Assembly: GCA_002162815.1 (NCBI GenBank)
Contig: MAAT01000025.1
Coordinates: 62,001-126,000 of the forward strand
Direction of reading: 5' to 3'
Length of the DNA stretch: 64,000 bases
Source: Gammaproteobacteria bacterium 53_120_T64
Lineage (GTDB): Bacteria > Pseudomonadota > Gammaproteobacteria > Pseudomonadales > Porticoccaceae
In this document: positions 18,705 to 27,279 of the stretch, piece by piece
Position numbering within the stretch: the first letter of the stretch is position 1
Layout of the letters: the number at the start of each line of letters is the position of its first letter
The notes under the pieces: generated by a model
Databases searched by the model: none
Seen by the model: the letters and a program-made list of their open reading frames with translations, nothing else
What the model was told of the DNA's origin: nothing
Position numbers and translations under genes: made by a program

Positions 18705-19184
18705 TTAGGCAGAGGGCACTATAAAACCAACTTTGCCTGTCCCGTAGCGCGGTACTTCCACATCGAAGAAAACTTGTTTTTCAACATTAGCCAACAATCC
18801 ACTAACTGAGTCAGGAAAAGCCTCAGTGGCTGGGTGCAGTGTCGAAAACCTCAAGTGCTCACCGTCTCGCAACATAAACAGCCTAGAGACAATATTCATA
18901 ACTTCCTTAAGGTTGCCAACCATCATTTCCTCTAACTTGCCGCTTTTTATTACGTCTGCAGCAACAGGCGGTGGCAACATGGTCATTGAACTTCCCAGAT
19001 AAGCTGCAAAAGCAAGATTACAGGCCACTAAAGTTACTGGCTTATCACTATCATCCAAGTACAAGCCAAAGAAGAGGTCATCAGCCTCCAAACTCACGGG
19101 GTCGCAATCTTGGACATCCAATTTTGAAAAAAGCATACCTAACATATCTTTTAACTCTGCCTTTGTCGGCGTACTAAAACTCAC
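18705..19184 (-). CDS. Unknown chemotaxis-cluster protein, possibly CheC/CheX-like
   Basis: The 159-residue soluble protein begins MSFSTPTKAELKDMLGMLFS. It contains TLVACNLAFAAYLGSSMTML and MVGNLKEVMNIVSRLFMLRD, whose pattern (small-residue helix, then N-x-x-E-V-x-N) loosely recalls CheC/CheX-type or other chemotaxis accessory proteins, but the CheC phosphatase signature is not clear. I do not recognise the family with certainty. It lies 26 bases after cheY and upstream of the receptor, so it most likely acts in the same signalling system, perhaps as a phosphatase in the absence of CheZ. Confidence 0.7.
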   Translation of the reverse strand: MSFSTPTKAELKDMLGMLFSKLDVQDCDPVSLEADDLFFGLYLDDSDKPVTLVACNLAFAAYLGSSMTMLPPPVAADVIKSGKLEEMMVGNLKEVMNIVSRLFMLRDGEHLRFSTLHPATEAFPDSVSGLLANVEKQVFFDVEVPRYGTGKVGFIVPSA

Positions 19185-19209
19185 AAGCGGCCCCTTTTTA
19201 TAAATATGA

Positions 19210-19566
19210 TCAAAAGAAAGATTTCAATGCGTCAAACACTGATTCTTTAGTAAATGGTTTAGAAATAAGAAATTTTGCGCCCAAATCTTCGGCTTTGGAG
19301 CGCATTTCATCAGAGGACTCTGTTGTCACAAAACCAAAATCAACTGTAATCCCCTCATTATTCAGAGCCGTAAGGAGTTCAAGACCGGACATATTTGGCA
19401 TATTCCAATCGCATAACACAAGGTCTGGGGAGTCAGACTTGATTTTATCAAGGCCAATTTGGCCATCCGCAGCCTCTATAAAATCAGCACTGAACCCAGC
19501 AGCCTTCACCATTTTCTTAACAATCATTCGCATAGCGACGCTGTCATCAACAACAAGCACTTTCAT
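19210..19566 (-). CDS. cheY: CheY-like single-domain response regulator
   Basis: The 118-residue receiver domain starts MKVLVVDDSVAMRMIVKKMV with the acidic pair (DD) near residue 7-8, the phospho-acceptor Asp in LVLCDWNMPNMSGLELL near 53, the conserved Thr in FVTTES near 82 and Lys in ISKPFTKE near 104. There is no output domain, so it should be the diffusible regulator phosphorylated by CheA. It lies between cheR and the unknown 159-residue gene. Whether it targets the flagellar motor or another output cannot be told, since no motility genes are present here. Confidence 0.92.
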   Translation of the reverse strand: MKVLVVDDSVAMRMIVKKMVKAAGFSADFIEAADGQIGLDKIKSDSPDLVLCDWNMPNMSGLELLTALNNEGITVDFGFVTTESSDEMRSKAEDLGAKFLISKPFTKESVFDALKSFF

Positions 19567-19660
19567 CTACCAACTCCATAATCACTTAAAACAATCAAGC
19601 TCAATGCCATATTACTGATAATCCCCCAGAAAAAAGTCCAAGCCGATCTCAGTTTTTACA

Positions 19661-20494
19661 TTAAGCAACCTTTTCGTAATATACCGACCCTTTATCAACT
19701 TTCTTTTCAAAGTGTCCAAACTGATTATTTAGAAACTCTGTAGCTCCGATGACTAACACCCCGTTGGGCAACAACATGGAAGCCAAATTCTTAAACAGCT
19801 GAGCCCTATCATTCTCTTCAAAATAATTGACCACATTTCGACAAAAGATGATATTAAATTTCTCTATTGGTTCAACCGGTTTCAACAGGTTTTTCTTACT
19901 AAATGAAACGATCGAACGAAGCTCTGGTTTGATTTGATAGTGATCGCCAATGCGATCAAAGTAGCAACGTATTTTTTCAGTAGTCAGACCACGCTGAACT
20001 TCAAAACTAGAGTATTCACCCCTACTGGCCGTCGTAATAATCTCATCAGATATATCGAATGCCTTGATTTTCACCCTAAACCTTGTCAAATCAAAAAGAA
20101 TTTCTTTCAATACCATCGCCATACTATAAGCCTCCTGACCACTCGAGCAAGCCGCACTGGCAATTTTGACTATCGCTTGTTCGTTCTCCCCCAGCAAATC
20201 AGGAATAAGCTTATACTTTAGCAAATCAAAGGGATGCTCATCCCGGAAAAAATACGTTTCATTGGTAGTTATAGCACTAATCAGAGTCTGGTTTTCGATC
20301 GAACTCTCAACGGATACACACCTCAACAAGTCAGCGTAAGAGTTAAGTGATAATTTTTGTAAGATTGGCCCCAGCCTTGATTCCAGTAGGTATCGCTTTG
20401 ATGAGTCCAAATTGATACCCGTATGCACTTTCACATGCTCGATAAAGCGCTGTAACTCACGATCAGTCATTGTAGGGGCAACGTCAACTACCAT
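19661..20494 (-). CDS. cheR: Chemotaxis protein methyltransferase CheR
   Basis: The 277-residue protein has the CheR N-terminal helical domain (HVKVHTGINLDSSKRYLLES) and the SAM-binding domain with TTNETYFFRDEHPFDLLKY and IASAACSSGQEAYSMAMVLK, then FNIIFCRNVVNYF. It methylates glutamates on the receptor's cytoplasmic domain, counteracting CheB. Length is normal. About 185 bases separate it from cheB upstream, a gap without a supported gene. No pentapeptide-tether receptor was identified. Confidence 0.95.
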   Translation of the reverse strand: MVVDVAPTMTDRELQRFIEHVKVHTGINLDSSKRYLLESRLGPILQKLSLNSYADLLRCVSVESSIENQTLISAITTNETYFFRDEHPFDLLKYKLIPDLLGENEQAIVKIASAACSSGQEAYSMAMVLKEILFDLTRFRVKIKAFDISDEIITTASRGEYSSFEVQRGLTTEKIRCYFDRIGDHYQIKPELRSIVSFSKKNLLKPVEPIEKFNIIFCRNVVNYFEENDRAQLFKNLASMLLPNGVLVIGATEFLNNQFGHFEKKVDKGSVYYEKVA

Positions 20495-20679
20495 GTCGCC
20501 AAGCCTATTCGAGCTCTATTTTTTGTCACTATGCAATACACCAGTCCCCAACCTAAAAGGCTCCTCAATGAACATTAGCCCTGCGTTTACCGCTGCAACA
20601 TCGCCAGCATGGCAAAGCTAGGTATCATTTTGTAAATAGAGCTATGCTTTAACCAGGTTTTTCCTGCCACACCTGCCAT

Positions 20680-21825
20680 TTATGAAGCCTTAATGTTTAC
20701 TTTTGAGCCTTTAGTTGGTCCCTTCAACACCCCTTCAATGGCCGCTGCCATTTGCTCAATACCTACCTGTTGATCCACCAAGCCCGCCTCCTGAGCGACT
20801 CTTGGCATCCCGTAGACGACACAACTCTCTTCATTCTGGCCGAGAATTTTTGCACCATAGCGCTTCATTCTCCGTAAGCCTTCACAACCATCATCGCCCA
20901 TGCCACTCAATATAACGCCTAAAACACCGGCTTGATAAATATCCGACACGCTATCAAAAAAGTAATCGACGGAAGGTTTGCAAAAATTATTTGTCTCATC
21001 ATCGGTAACTCTAATTTCCACCCCCTCACTGCCCTTCACTAATTTCATCTGCCGCCCGCCTGGTGCAATGTATGCATGATTGGGCAAGGGTTTATCGCCG
21101 TTCTCGGCCTCCTTAACAGAAACAACACTGATTTCATTAATTGACTTTGCTAAGGTCTGGGTAAACATAGGAGGCATGTGCTGGACGATAAAAATCGGTA
21201 CGTCAACTGGATCCTGCAATCCCGCAAACAACTTCAACAAAGCCTTCGGCCCCCCAGTAGAGCAGCCCATTACCACAGCTTGGGGATGGAGGAGCTCTCC
21301 AGTAGGAGCAATTTGCATTGAACGTGATTTTACTGTGGGTGACAATTTCTGGCGCTTGCTGTATACCCTATGATTAGCACCACTCGACGTGATGCTCGAG
21401 TGAGCTTTAGCGCCTGTAAAGCCGATGTTTGGCAACCCCAACGTTTCGACCAATTGCTGGTGAATATGTTCTTTAGCCCCGGCCCCACCCAATCTATTGG
21501 GCTTGGTTATAAAATCATAGGCACCTAGCTTAAGTGCGTTAATAGCCACCTCGGCTCCGGTTTGCGAACAGGCACTGACAATAATCAGCTTAGTCTCGAG
21601 GTTTTGAGCTATCACCGCCTTAATAACCTCCATACCTGTCATCACAGGCATTTCCATATCCAATGTCACCGCATCAGGCTTTTCAGAGATGATTTTTTTC
21701 ATCGCCTCCTTGCCATCACAGGCCACGCCTATACATGTCACACCGGGTATGGTCGCTACAATATCTTGCAAGGCCTGTCGATACATCGCTGAATCATCAA
21801 CAATCAGAAGCCTTAACTGTGCCAC
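20680..21825 (-). CDS. cheB: Chemotaxis response regulator protein-glutamate methylesterase CheB
   Basis: The 381-residue protein has an N-terminal receiver domain (LLIVDDSAMYRQALQDIV; phospho-Asp in AVTLDMEMPVMTG near 57) and a C-terminal methylesterase domain with the catalytic Ser in VMGCSTGGPKALLKLFAG near residue 190, FIVQHMPPMFT and VILSGMGDDGCEGLRRMK with the catalytic Asp. The linker of about 50 residues is Ser/Lys-rich. It removes receptor methyl groups and is activated by CheA phosphorylation. It directly abuts cheW with no gap, indicating translational coupling. Confidence 0.96.
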   Translation of the reverse strand: MAQLRLLIVDDSAMYRQALQDIVATIPGVTCIGVACDGKEAMKKIISEKPDAVTLDMEMPVMTGMEVIKAVIAQNLETKLIIVSACSQTGAEVAINALKLGAYDFITKPNRLGGAGAKEHIHQQLVETLGLPNIGFTGAKAHSSITSSGANHRVYSKRQKLSPTVKSRSMQIAPTGELLHPQAVVMGCSTGGPKALLKLFAGLQDPVDVPIFIVQHMPPMFTQTLAKSINEISVVSVKEAENGDKPLPNHAYIAPGGRQMKLVKGSEGVEIRVTDDETNNFCKPSVDYFFDSVSDIYQAGVLGVILSGMGDDGCEGLRRMKRYGAKILGQNEESCVVYGMPRVAQEAGLVDQQVGIEQMAAAIEGVLKGPTKGSKVNIKAS

Positions 21826-22275
21826 TTATGCAACCTCTGTTTCCAGCGTGTTCTCAAGATTGAGCATCGCCACAAGATCTTCTTCACGGCGAAATAAAGC
21901 CCGGAAAAAATCACTATCGGCACCACTAACAGTAGCCGGTACCGGAAAAAAGTCATCGCTACTCGCGAAGACCGAATCCTCAATACCGTCAACCAGTAGC
22001 CCAATCAATTCTTCACCAAATTCGACCAGAACAATATGCACCGCTTTCACATCTTGGTTGACGGACAAGCTCATACGCTTACCTAAATCAACAATTGTGA
22101 CGATACTGCCGCGTAAGTTGATCACGCCATTGACATAGGAAAAGGGCGTATGAACCGGTGTAATCGTCGGTGATTTAAAAATCTCTCTCACCTCGGTGAT
22201 GGGTAAACCAATGGTAATATCACCGACCCGAAAAACAATGATTTCGGTATCTTCCAAAAATAATGCTTCACTCAT
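21826..22275 (-). CDS. cheW: Chemotaxis coupling protein CheW
   Basis: The 149-residue product is a single CheW domain: IIVFRVGDITIGLPITEVRE, INLRGSIVTIVDLGKRMS and a C-terminal VLVEFGEELIGLLVDGIEDS strand set. It bridges receptors and the CheA P5 domain. It lies between cheA (17 bases upstream) and cheB (abutting). Together with the extra CheW-like modules inside CheA, the system has more coupling surface than E. coli. Confidence 0.94.
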   Translation of the reverse strand: MSEALFLEDTEIIVFRVGDITIGLPITEVREIFKSPTITPVHTPFSYVNGVINLRGSIVTIVDLGKRMSLSVNQDVKAVHIVLVEFGEELIGLLVDGIEDSVFASSDDFFPVPATVSGADSDFFRALFRREEDLVAMLNLENTLETEVA

Positions 22276-22292
22276 CGCAAACTCTCCTTTAT

Positions 22293-25085
22293 TTATGCGT
22301 TGACTGCACGCGGCTTAGCTAAGCGTCGGCAAACATCAACCAACTGTTCACGATCTAGCTTAATTTGGTACTCATCAACCCCTGCATCGAGCCCCTTTTG
22401 CTCTGCCGAGGCTCCCGCTAACGAGGTCACTGCCACCAAGGGCAAGCCCGCATATTCGGGAAGCGCTTTGATCGCCCTAACCATTTCAAGACCATCCATA
22501 TTGGGCATCTCGATATCCGTCAGCACCATTGTGATTTCAGGGTGGGTACGCAACATCTCCAGACCTAAGAGGCCGTCATCCGCTGTCAGTACAATAAACC
22601 CAGCTGCCTCGATCTCTTTCTTCATTTGTGATTGAAAAAATGGTGAATCTTCGACCAGTAGCACGCTGAGGTTTGTTTCTTCAGCCTCACCAATCAAGTG
22701 TTCCGTCCACTCGGGATCATCTAGCTCAAGAATGCCGTAGAGGTCGAGGAATTGTAATATTTCACCATTCACAATCATCGAGCCCGCTATGCCTGCGCGC
22801 TTGTGGGTGCGATTGTCGATAGTGTCTTTATAGTCAACGATATCGCGAATATCTGAGGCCATTAAGCCAATTTCTTCATTGCCAACGGTGTACACAATCA
22901 CATAAAACTCATTGGCAGTCGCATCAAGCGCCTGTGAGCTCACGATGCCCTCTAAAGAAATCAATGGCAGTATGCCACCACGATAACTAATCGCCTTGCG
23001 GTCACCAACATCTTGTAAATCACTGCTGGAGAATCGCTCGATTCTAGCCACCAACTGTAAAGGCACGGCGTAGACCTCATCTTCCGCATGTTGAATGATA
23101 AGAATGGAGCAAGAATCTATATCGCGGGACTCCTCATCTTCCCGGGTACGTAAATCGCCCTCGGTCTGTTGAGATTCACTAGCGCCGCTAAGTAGGCGCA
23201 CGCCATCGACATCGAGGATAAGAGCCACCGTGCCGTCGCCAAGAATGGTTGCACCGGAAAACTCAGTGCTGCTACTAAAATGTACGCCCAGGGGCTTAAC
23301 CACAATTTCTGCGGATTCATGGAGCTCATCAACACGGATCCCATACTTAAAGGCCCCAGCGGCGACGATGACAATATTCACACTACTTTCCGCACTCTCT
23401 CTACGCTCAGCTCCGCAGCGCGCATCGCTCGCCGCTTCATCATCATCATTTTCGCGGCGATCCGCCAGCCTGTCGCGTCGATCATCCGTTAATACACCGC
23501 TATCGGTATCTCGATAAGTCGGTGCAATACCGAAATAATCACTCAGTTCGATTAGAGGGACGAGCTCACCCCGCAAGCGCAGCATGGCCACACCACCGAC
23601 GTGCTGAATCCTGCGTTTAATTTCATCGGGGGCAATACCGACCATTTCGACCACATTGACTTGGGGAATAGCAAAGTTCTCGGTACTAATTCCCACTAAG
23701 ACACTGGGGATAATAGCTAGCGTCAATGGCAATTTGACGCGTATCGTAGTGCCTTTGCCCAGCTCTGATTCAATATCGGCAACCCCACCCACTTTTGCCA
23801 GATTTTGACGTACTACATCCATCCCAACACCGCGACCGGAAATATCGGTCACCTCTTCCGCCGTCGAAAAGCCTGGCTGGAAGATCAGCCGAATAATATC
23901 CTTTTCATTCATCCTCGCTATTTCTTCTTCGTTGACCATGCCTTTTTCTATGGCCTTATTGGCAATTCTTCGCGGGTCGATACCGGCACCGTTATCGCTG
24001 ACCTCAATAACTACCTGACCCGCCTCATGGAAGGCATGAAGCCGCAACTTGCCAAAGGGTGGCTTGCCCGCCGCTTTGCGCTGTGCGGGAGTTTCCAAAC
24101 CGTGGTCAATGGAGTTGCGCACCAAGTGGGTCAGGGGGTCGCCGAGGGCTTCAATAATGGTTTTATCGAGCTCAACGTCTTCACCGAGAATTTCTAAATT
24201 AATCTGTTTACCGAGCTGTCCCGAAAGGTCTCGGACGATACGACGAAACTTACTGAACACAATGTCAATGGTTTGCATCCGCGTCGACATAATGGCGCGC
24301 TGTAACTGGGAGGTAATGGCGTCAACTTTCTTTGCCGCAGGTTGTAAGAGCGCAGGGTCACCGGTTTCCACACTCTGTATAAGCGCGTTACGTGTCAACA
24401 CCAGCTCCCCAGCCAACTCCATCAACCGGTCGAGAAGGGACAGATGAACACGGATACTTTGATCACCACTGCCTGCCGATTTTGCCGGCGCAGCTTTAGC
24501 TGTAGAAGCTCCTTCCTGTGGCGTCTCAACAACTGCTTTGGTGGCCGGTGCTGGAGTTGCCGGCGGCTCTGGAGCGGGTGGCTCTGCGACGACAGGGCTG
24601 ACATTCTCGACCGGCTCGGGCGCTATCTCTGGCTCTTCCACCTCAACGGCGACGGCTTCTTCAACAACAGTTGCCTCTGGCTCTGGAGCCGCTTCACCCT
24701 TGAGGATGCCATCAAATACCGCCAAATGATCGGAGATATCATAATCATTGGAGGCCTCCAAATTGTCGATCATACTGGCGACAGTATCGGCACCGGCCAG
24801 TAAAGAGGAGACGATCATCTTAGTGGTCTGCAATTCGTTCTTACGGATCAGGTCGAGAAGGTTCTCCATCGAATGGGCGAGGTTTTGCAGGTTAATCAGG
24901 TCAAAGAACCCGGCTCCGCCCTTGATGGTATGCAGGGTTCGAAACACCCTGTTGACAAGGTCTTCATCGAGACCGTCCATGGCCTCCATGCCCAGCAAAT
25001 CATCTTCGATACCTGCCAAATGCTCTCTAGATTCCTCCACGAAAAGCTGGAGGACTTCTTCATCCATATCATCCATTCTGCACAC
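22293..25085 (-). CDS. cheA: Hybrid chemotaxis histidine kinase CheA with C-terminal receiver domain
   Basis: The 930-residue protein contains, in order: an HPt domain with the phospho-His in RTLHTIKGGAGFFDL (about residue 52); a Pro/Ala/Glu-rich linker (about 130-208) where a CheY-binding P2 domain would normally be; a dimerisation helix pair (LLDRLMELAGELVLTRNAL); the ATPase with NSIDHGLETP near 325 and DISGRGVGMDVVRQNLAKVG near 415; several CheW-like stretches (about 455-800); and a receiver domain (VLLVEDSPFFQSQMKKEI, phospho-Asp in MVLTDIEMPNMDG). It autophosphorylates and passes phosphate to CheY/CheB and possibly its own receiver. Possible starts at 25085, 25076 or 25067 differ by a few residues. 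Confidence 0.95.
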   Translation of the reverse strand: MCRMDDMDEEVLQLFVEESREHLAGIEDDLLGMEAMDGLDEDLVNRVFRTLHTIKGGAGFFDLINLQNLAHSMENLLDLIRKNELQTTKMIVSSLLAGADTVASMIDNLEASNDYDISDHLAVFDGILKGEAAPEPEATVVEEAVAVEVEEPEIAPEPVENVSPVVAEPPAPEPPATPAPATKAVVETPQEGASTAKAAPAKSAGSGDQSIRVHLSLLDRLMELAGELVLTRNALIQSVETGDPALLQPAAKKVDAITSQLQRAIMSTRMQTIDIVFSKFRRIVRDLSGQLGKQINLEILGEDVELDKTIIEALGDPLTHLVRNSIDHGLETPAQRKAAGKPPFGKLRLHAFHEAGQVVIEVSDNGAGIDPRRIANKAIEKGMVNEEEIARMNEKDIIRLIFQPGFSTAEEVTDISGRGVGMDVVRQNLAKVGGVADIESELGKGTTIRVKLPLTLAIIPSVLVGISTENFAIPQVNVVEMVGIAPDEIKRRIQHVGGVAMLRLRGELVPLIELSDYFGIAPTYRDTDSGVLTDDRRDRLADRRENDDDEAASDARCGAERRESAESSVNIVIVAAGAFKYGIRVDELHESAEIVVKPLGVHFSSSTEFSGATILGDGTVALILDVDGVRLLSGASESQQTEGDLRTREDEESRDIDSCSILIIQHAEDEVYAVPLQLVARIERFSSSDLQDVGDRKAISYRGGILPLISLEGIVSSQALDATANEFYVIVYTVGNEEIGLMASDIRDIVDYKDTIDNRTHKRAGIAGSMIVNGEILQFLDLYGILELDDPEWTEHLIGEAEETNLSVLLVEDSPFFQSQMKKEIEAAGFIVLTADDGLLGLEMLRTHPEITMVLTDIEMPNMDGLEMVRAIKALPEYAGLPLVAVTSLAGASAEQKGLDAGVDEYQIKLDREQLVDVCRRLAKPRAVNA

Positions 25086-25294
25086 CCATTAGCCAATTTA
25101 TTGTTGGGAACAATTTGCGCGTCGGGGCGAGTATTTTATACCTTTAGAACTGTGTCCCACGACTAGCTGCCAATCTAGGTATAGAAAGAAACTACCGCTA
25201 TTGCCAGTTAGATGCAGGCTATCATCAAACACGCTGAAACCAGAGTGCCTGTGCCTTATTATTATTTTAGAAAGTCAAACTTGAGAACCAAATA

Positions 25295-25498
25295 TCACTT
25301 CTCTAATGTAAACACTATTTTAAGGTCTACCACGTACTCTTTAACTGCGCCAGCCTCAACATTTGCACGCTCGCCAACTACCTCTACCGTCTCTATTCCA
25401 CGCAGGGTTTTACTGGCCCTGGCATAGCCTTTTTCGAGGGCGTCCTGAAAACTCACTGGCGAGGCAGCGCTGACATGAGACACACTTGATACGCTCAT
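25295..25498 (-). CDS. Dodecin-family small protein
   Basis: The 67-residue product fits the dodecin fold: SPVSFQDALEKGYARASKTL, a turn, EVVGERANVEAGAVKEY and VVDLKIVFTLEK (helix then three strands). Dodecins form hollow 12-mers that bind flavins or CoA. The Trp that stacks on flavin in the archetypal LRxLxWFEVVE segment is replaced here (LRGIETVEVVG), so flavin storage may be altered. An AGGAG site lies seven bases before the ATG. It follows a second dodecin-like gene by nine bases and precedes cheA by 209 bases. Confidence 0.88.
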   Translation of the reverse strand: MSVSSVSHVSAASPVSFQDALEKGYARASKTLRGIETVEVVGERANVEAGAVKEYVVDLKIVFTLEK

Positions 25499-25507
25499 TT
25501 TGAACTC

Positions 25508-25729
25508 CTATAGATGTAATAATTCGGGGGGGGTCATGGCAAATTTCAGCAGGGCTCGCACGCAATATTCAAACTCACCATCGGCCTGAATGGCGACCGA
25601 TTTACTGAGCACCTCCACGGCGTGGACACCCCTTAACGTTTTGTTGGCCCGCTCTAAAATACACCCCAGCGCATCTTCGAACGAGACTCGCGAGCGACCA
25701 ATAAGCTCATTAGATTTTCCGTGATTCAA
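25508..25729 (-). CDS. Second dodecin-like protein
   Basis: The 73-residue product repeats the dodecin pattern: SRVSFEDALGCILERANKTL, RGVHAVEVLSKSVAIQADGE, then FEYCVRALLKFAM. It is diverged from its neighbour and ends with an extra PPELLHL tail instead of the usual FxLE. The translation starts at TTG (25729), supported by AAGGGAG about eight bases upstream and by the lack of an ATG. The two genes are nine bases apart and clearly a tandem pair, perhaps forming mixed assemblies. Confidence 0.8.
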   Translation of the reverse strand: MNHGKSNELIGRSRVSFEDALGCILERANKTLRGVHAVEVLSKSVAIQADGEFEYCVRALLKFAMTPPELLHL

Positions 25730-25748
25730 GGTGACACTCCCTTCATTG

Positions 25749-25874
25749 TCAATAGGGCACCGGCTTAAAAAGAGCGCCGGGGCTCGGTATCTTGAGTAAT
25801 TCGTAGTGAATCACCCCCGCCACTTCTTGCGTCGCGACGAAAGCCTCATCGAGCAACAGATCAAGGTCGCCCAT
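25749..25874 (-). CDS. Very small reading frame between dodecins and MBL pseudogene
   Basis: An ATG at 25874 gives 41 residues (MGDLDLLLDEAFVATQEVAG, ending LFKPVPY). The same frame is open for several more codons upstream and the composition looks coding, but no ribosome site is clear and I know no family. It begins right after the MBL pseudogene and ends 20 bases before the second dodecin-like gene, so it may be a small expressed gene or a remnant. Confidence 0.3.
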   Translation of the reverse strand: MGDLDLLLDEAFVATQEVAGVIHYELLKIPSPGALFKPVPY

Positions 25875-25894
25875 TAGCTCGGAGGGTTGACAGT

Positions 25895-26638
25895 TTATAA
25901 CCCCTTAACCAACTCACGGTGATCCTGAAATACATCGCCATGAATCGGATCAATACAACGCGCCTCGTAGGGCAACACTTTATCAGCAGAACGATAATAC
26001 TGGGGTAGTGTGTGAACACGCTCACCGTCCACTGTATCAGAGAATTCCAGCAAGCATAGCGGCGTTACATCCGGCAACAAGTGATCACCCGAAAACATTT
26101 GGCGACTCTCTGACTGCCAGAAAACCACCTCTTCACGGCAATGTCCCGGCGTGTGGGTGACCTTTACATCGAAACCGACAATCGGCTCGATGTCATTATC
26201 CTGAAGCTCGCGATCAAGCTTGCAGGGGCCAAAAATGTCGGCGCTATAGGCGCGATAATCGTAGGCCTTGTCATACCTTTCAGCATTAAAGCCGTCGCGT
26301 TGAAGAACCGCTCGCTCAACCTCGATACGCTCGGGTGGCGGTAGAAAACTATCGACAGTAGAACTTACCTTTTCGCAACCCCATATCTAACAACCCGAGG
26401 CTTCACGAATCCGGCTAGCCTGACCGAAGTGATCAGTATGGGCGTGGGTTAATGACAGCTAGGTAATGTCTTCAATGCCATAACCGGCTTCCCCCAGGCC
26501 CGCCTGTAAACCTTGCCAGGCGACCTCCGTATCAACGCCGGTATCGATCAGCACCAGCTGATCAGAGCCCGCTTCGGGTAAAATTACGTAACTGTTGAGA
26601 TCGCCTTTAGACAAACTAAGCACCGTCTTTACTGGCAT
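25895..26638 (-). pseudogene. MBL-fold metallo-hydrolase pseudogene with two in-frame amber codons
   Basis: A single frame of 248 codons reads as a complete metallo-beta-lactamase-fold protein: YVILPEAGSDQLVLIDTGVD, the metal motif THAHTDHFG, later FDVKVTHTPGHCREEVVFW and MFSGDHLLPDV. It is broken only by TAG at codon 60 (26459-26461), just before LSLTHAHTDH, and TAG at codon 84 (26387-26389). Both can arise from a single C-to-T change in CAG. The start overlaps the end of the DUF2889 gene by 23 bases, as in a coupled operon. Only the C-terminal 77 residues remain as an open frame from an ATG. Confidence 0.88.
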
Positions 26639-27233
26639 CCAGGTCTAGAACCTCAATAACTTGCGGCGCCTGGTAATAATTGGGGAAATCCGCTTTCACT
26701 ACCGGGCTTTGAGGTGACCAGGTGAAACAACCATTAAGCATAAAGGGCGCTTGACCTGATTCCACTTCACCGCGAGCCGATGGTGCCAAGCCCATCAGCT
26801 CACGCGCATAGTCGCCCGACAGAGTTTGAAAGGTCACCGTTGCCAGCGGGCCTAGTAGCTCGGCAAGATGCGTACAGCCCAGCACACCACCCACCACCTC
26901 GCGCACACGCCTGTTCCAGCCAGCACCTATTTTCAGCCCAACGATGCCCTGAAAATTACCCAGTACATCGGAGCAAATGGTATAGGGCTGCACATCCATA
27001 ACGACTTCAATACCCTGCACGACTAATTCCCGGTCGATGGTTAGGCGTATCGACATATCGTGCACAGGCAGCCCCGAGGCCACCGTGCCGCGCCACTTGT
27101 TCTCATAGGTATAGGCTTTCTTATCGACGATATGCGCCTCAATATCCCACAGACCGTCATCACGGTAGTAACCCGCTAAATCGATGGTACGGGTATGTAA
27201 GTGCTGTCGAGACTTCGGTGGAGATAAGGGCAT
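26616..27233 (-). CDS. DUF2889 family protein
   Basis: The 205-residue product shows the DUF2889 pattern: MPLSPPKSRQHLHTRTIDLA, GYYRDDGLWDIEAHIVDKKA, GLPVHDMSIRLTIDRELVV, and a conserved GVLGCTHLAELLGPL with Cys-His. It has no signal peptide. The function is unknown; members often sit beside catabolic and CoA-linked genes, as here. A longer reading to 27338 overlaps the alcohol dehydrogenase by 59 bases; the ATG at 27233 gives the family's usual N-terminus. It lies between the dehydrogenase and the MBL pseudogene. Confidence 0.85.
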   Translation of the reverse strand: MPLSPPKSRQHLHTRTIDLAGYYRDDGLWDIEAHIVDKKAYTYENKWRGTVASGLPVHDMSIRLTIDRELVVQGIEVVMDVQPYTICSDVLGNFQGIVGLKIGAGWNRRVREVVGGVLGCTHLAELLGPLATVTFQTLSGDYARELMGLAPSARGEVESGQAPFMLNGCFTWSPQSPVVKADFPNYYQAPQVIEVLDLDASKDGA

Positions 27234-27279
27234 AAGTTGAATAGTTCCAGTGTTTAAAGGGTAATGTGTAAAGCCGTCA

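Noticed and set aside
20495-20679. Short frame between cheR and cheB containing GDVAAVNAGLMFIEEPFRLG
   Set aside because: Only about 30 codons, no ribosome site, stop codons on both sides; CheD features are absent.
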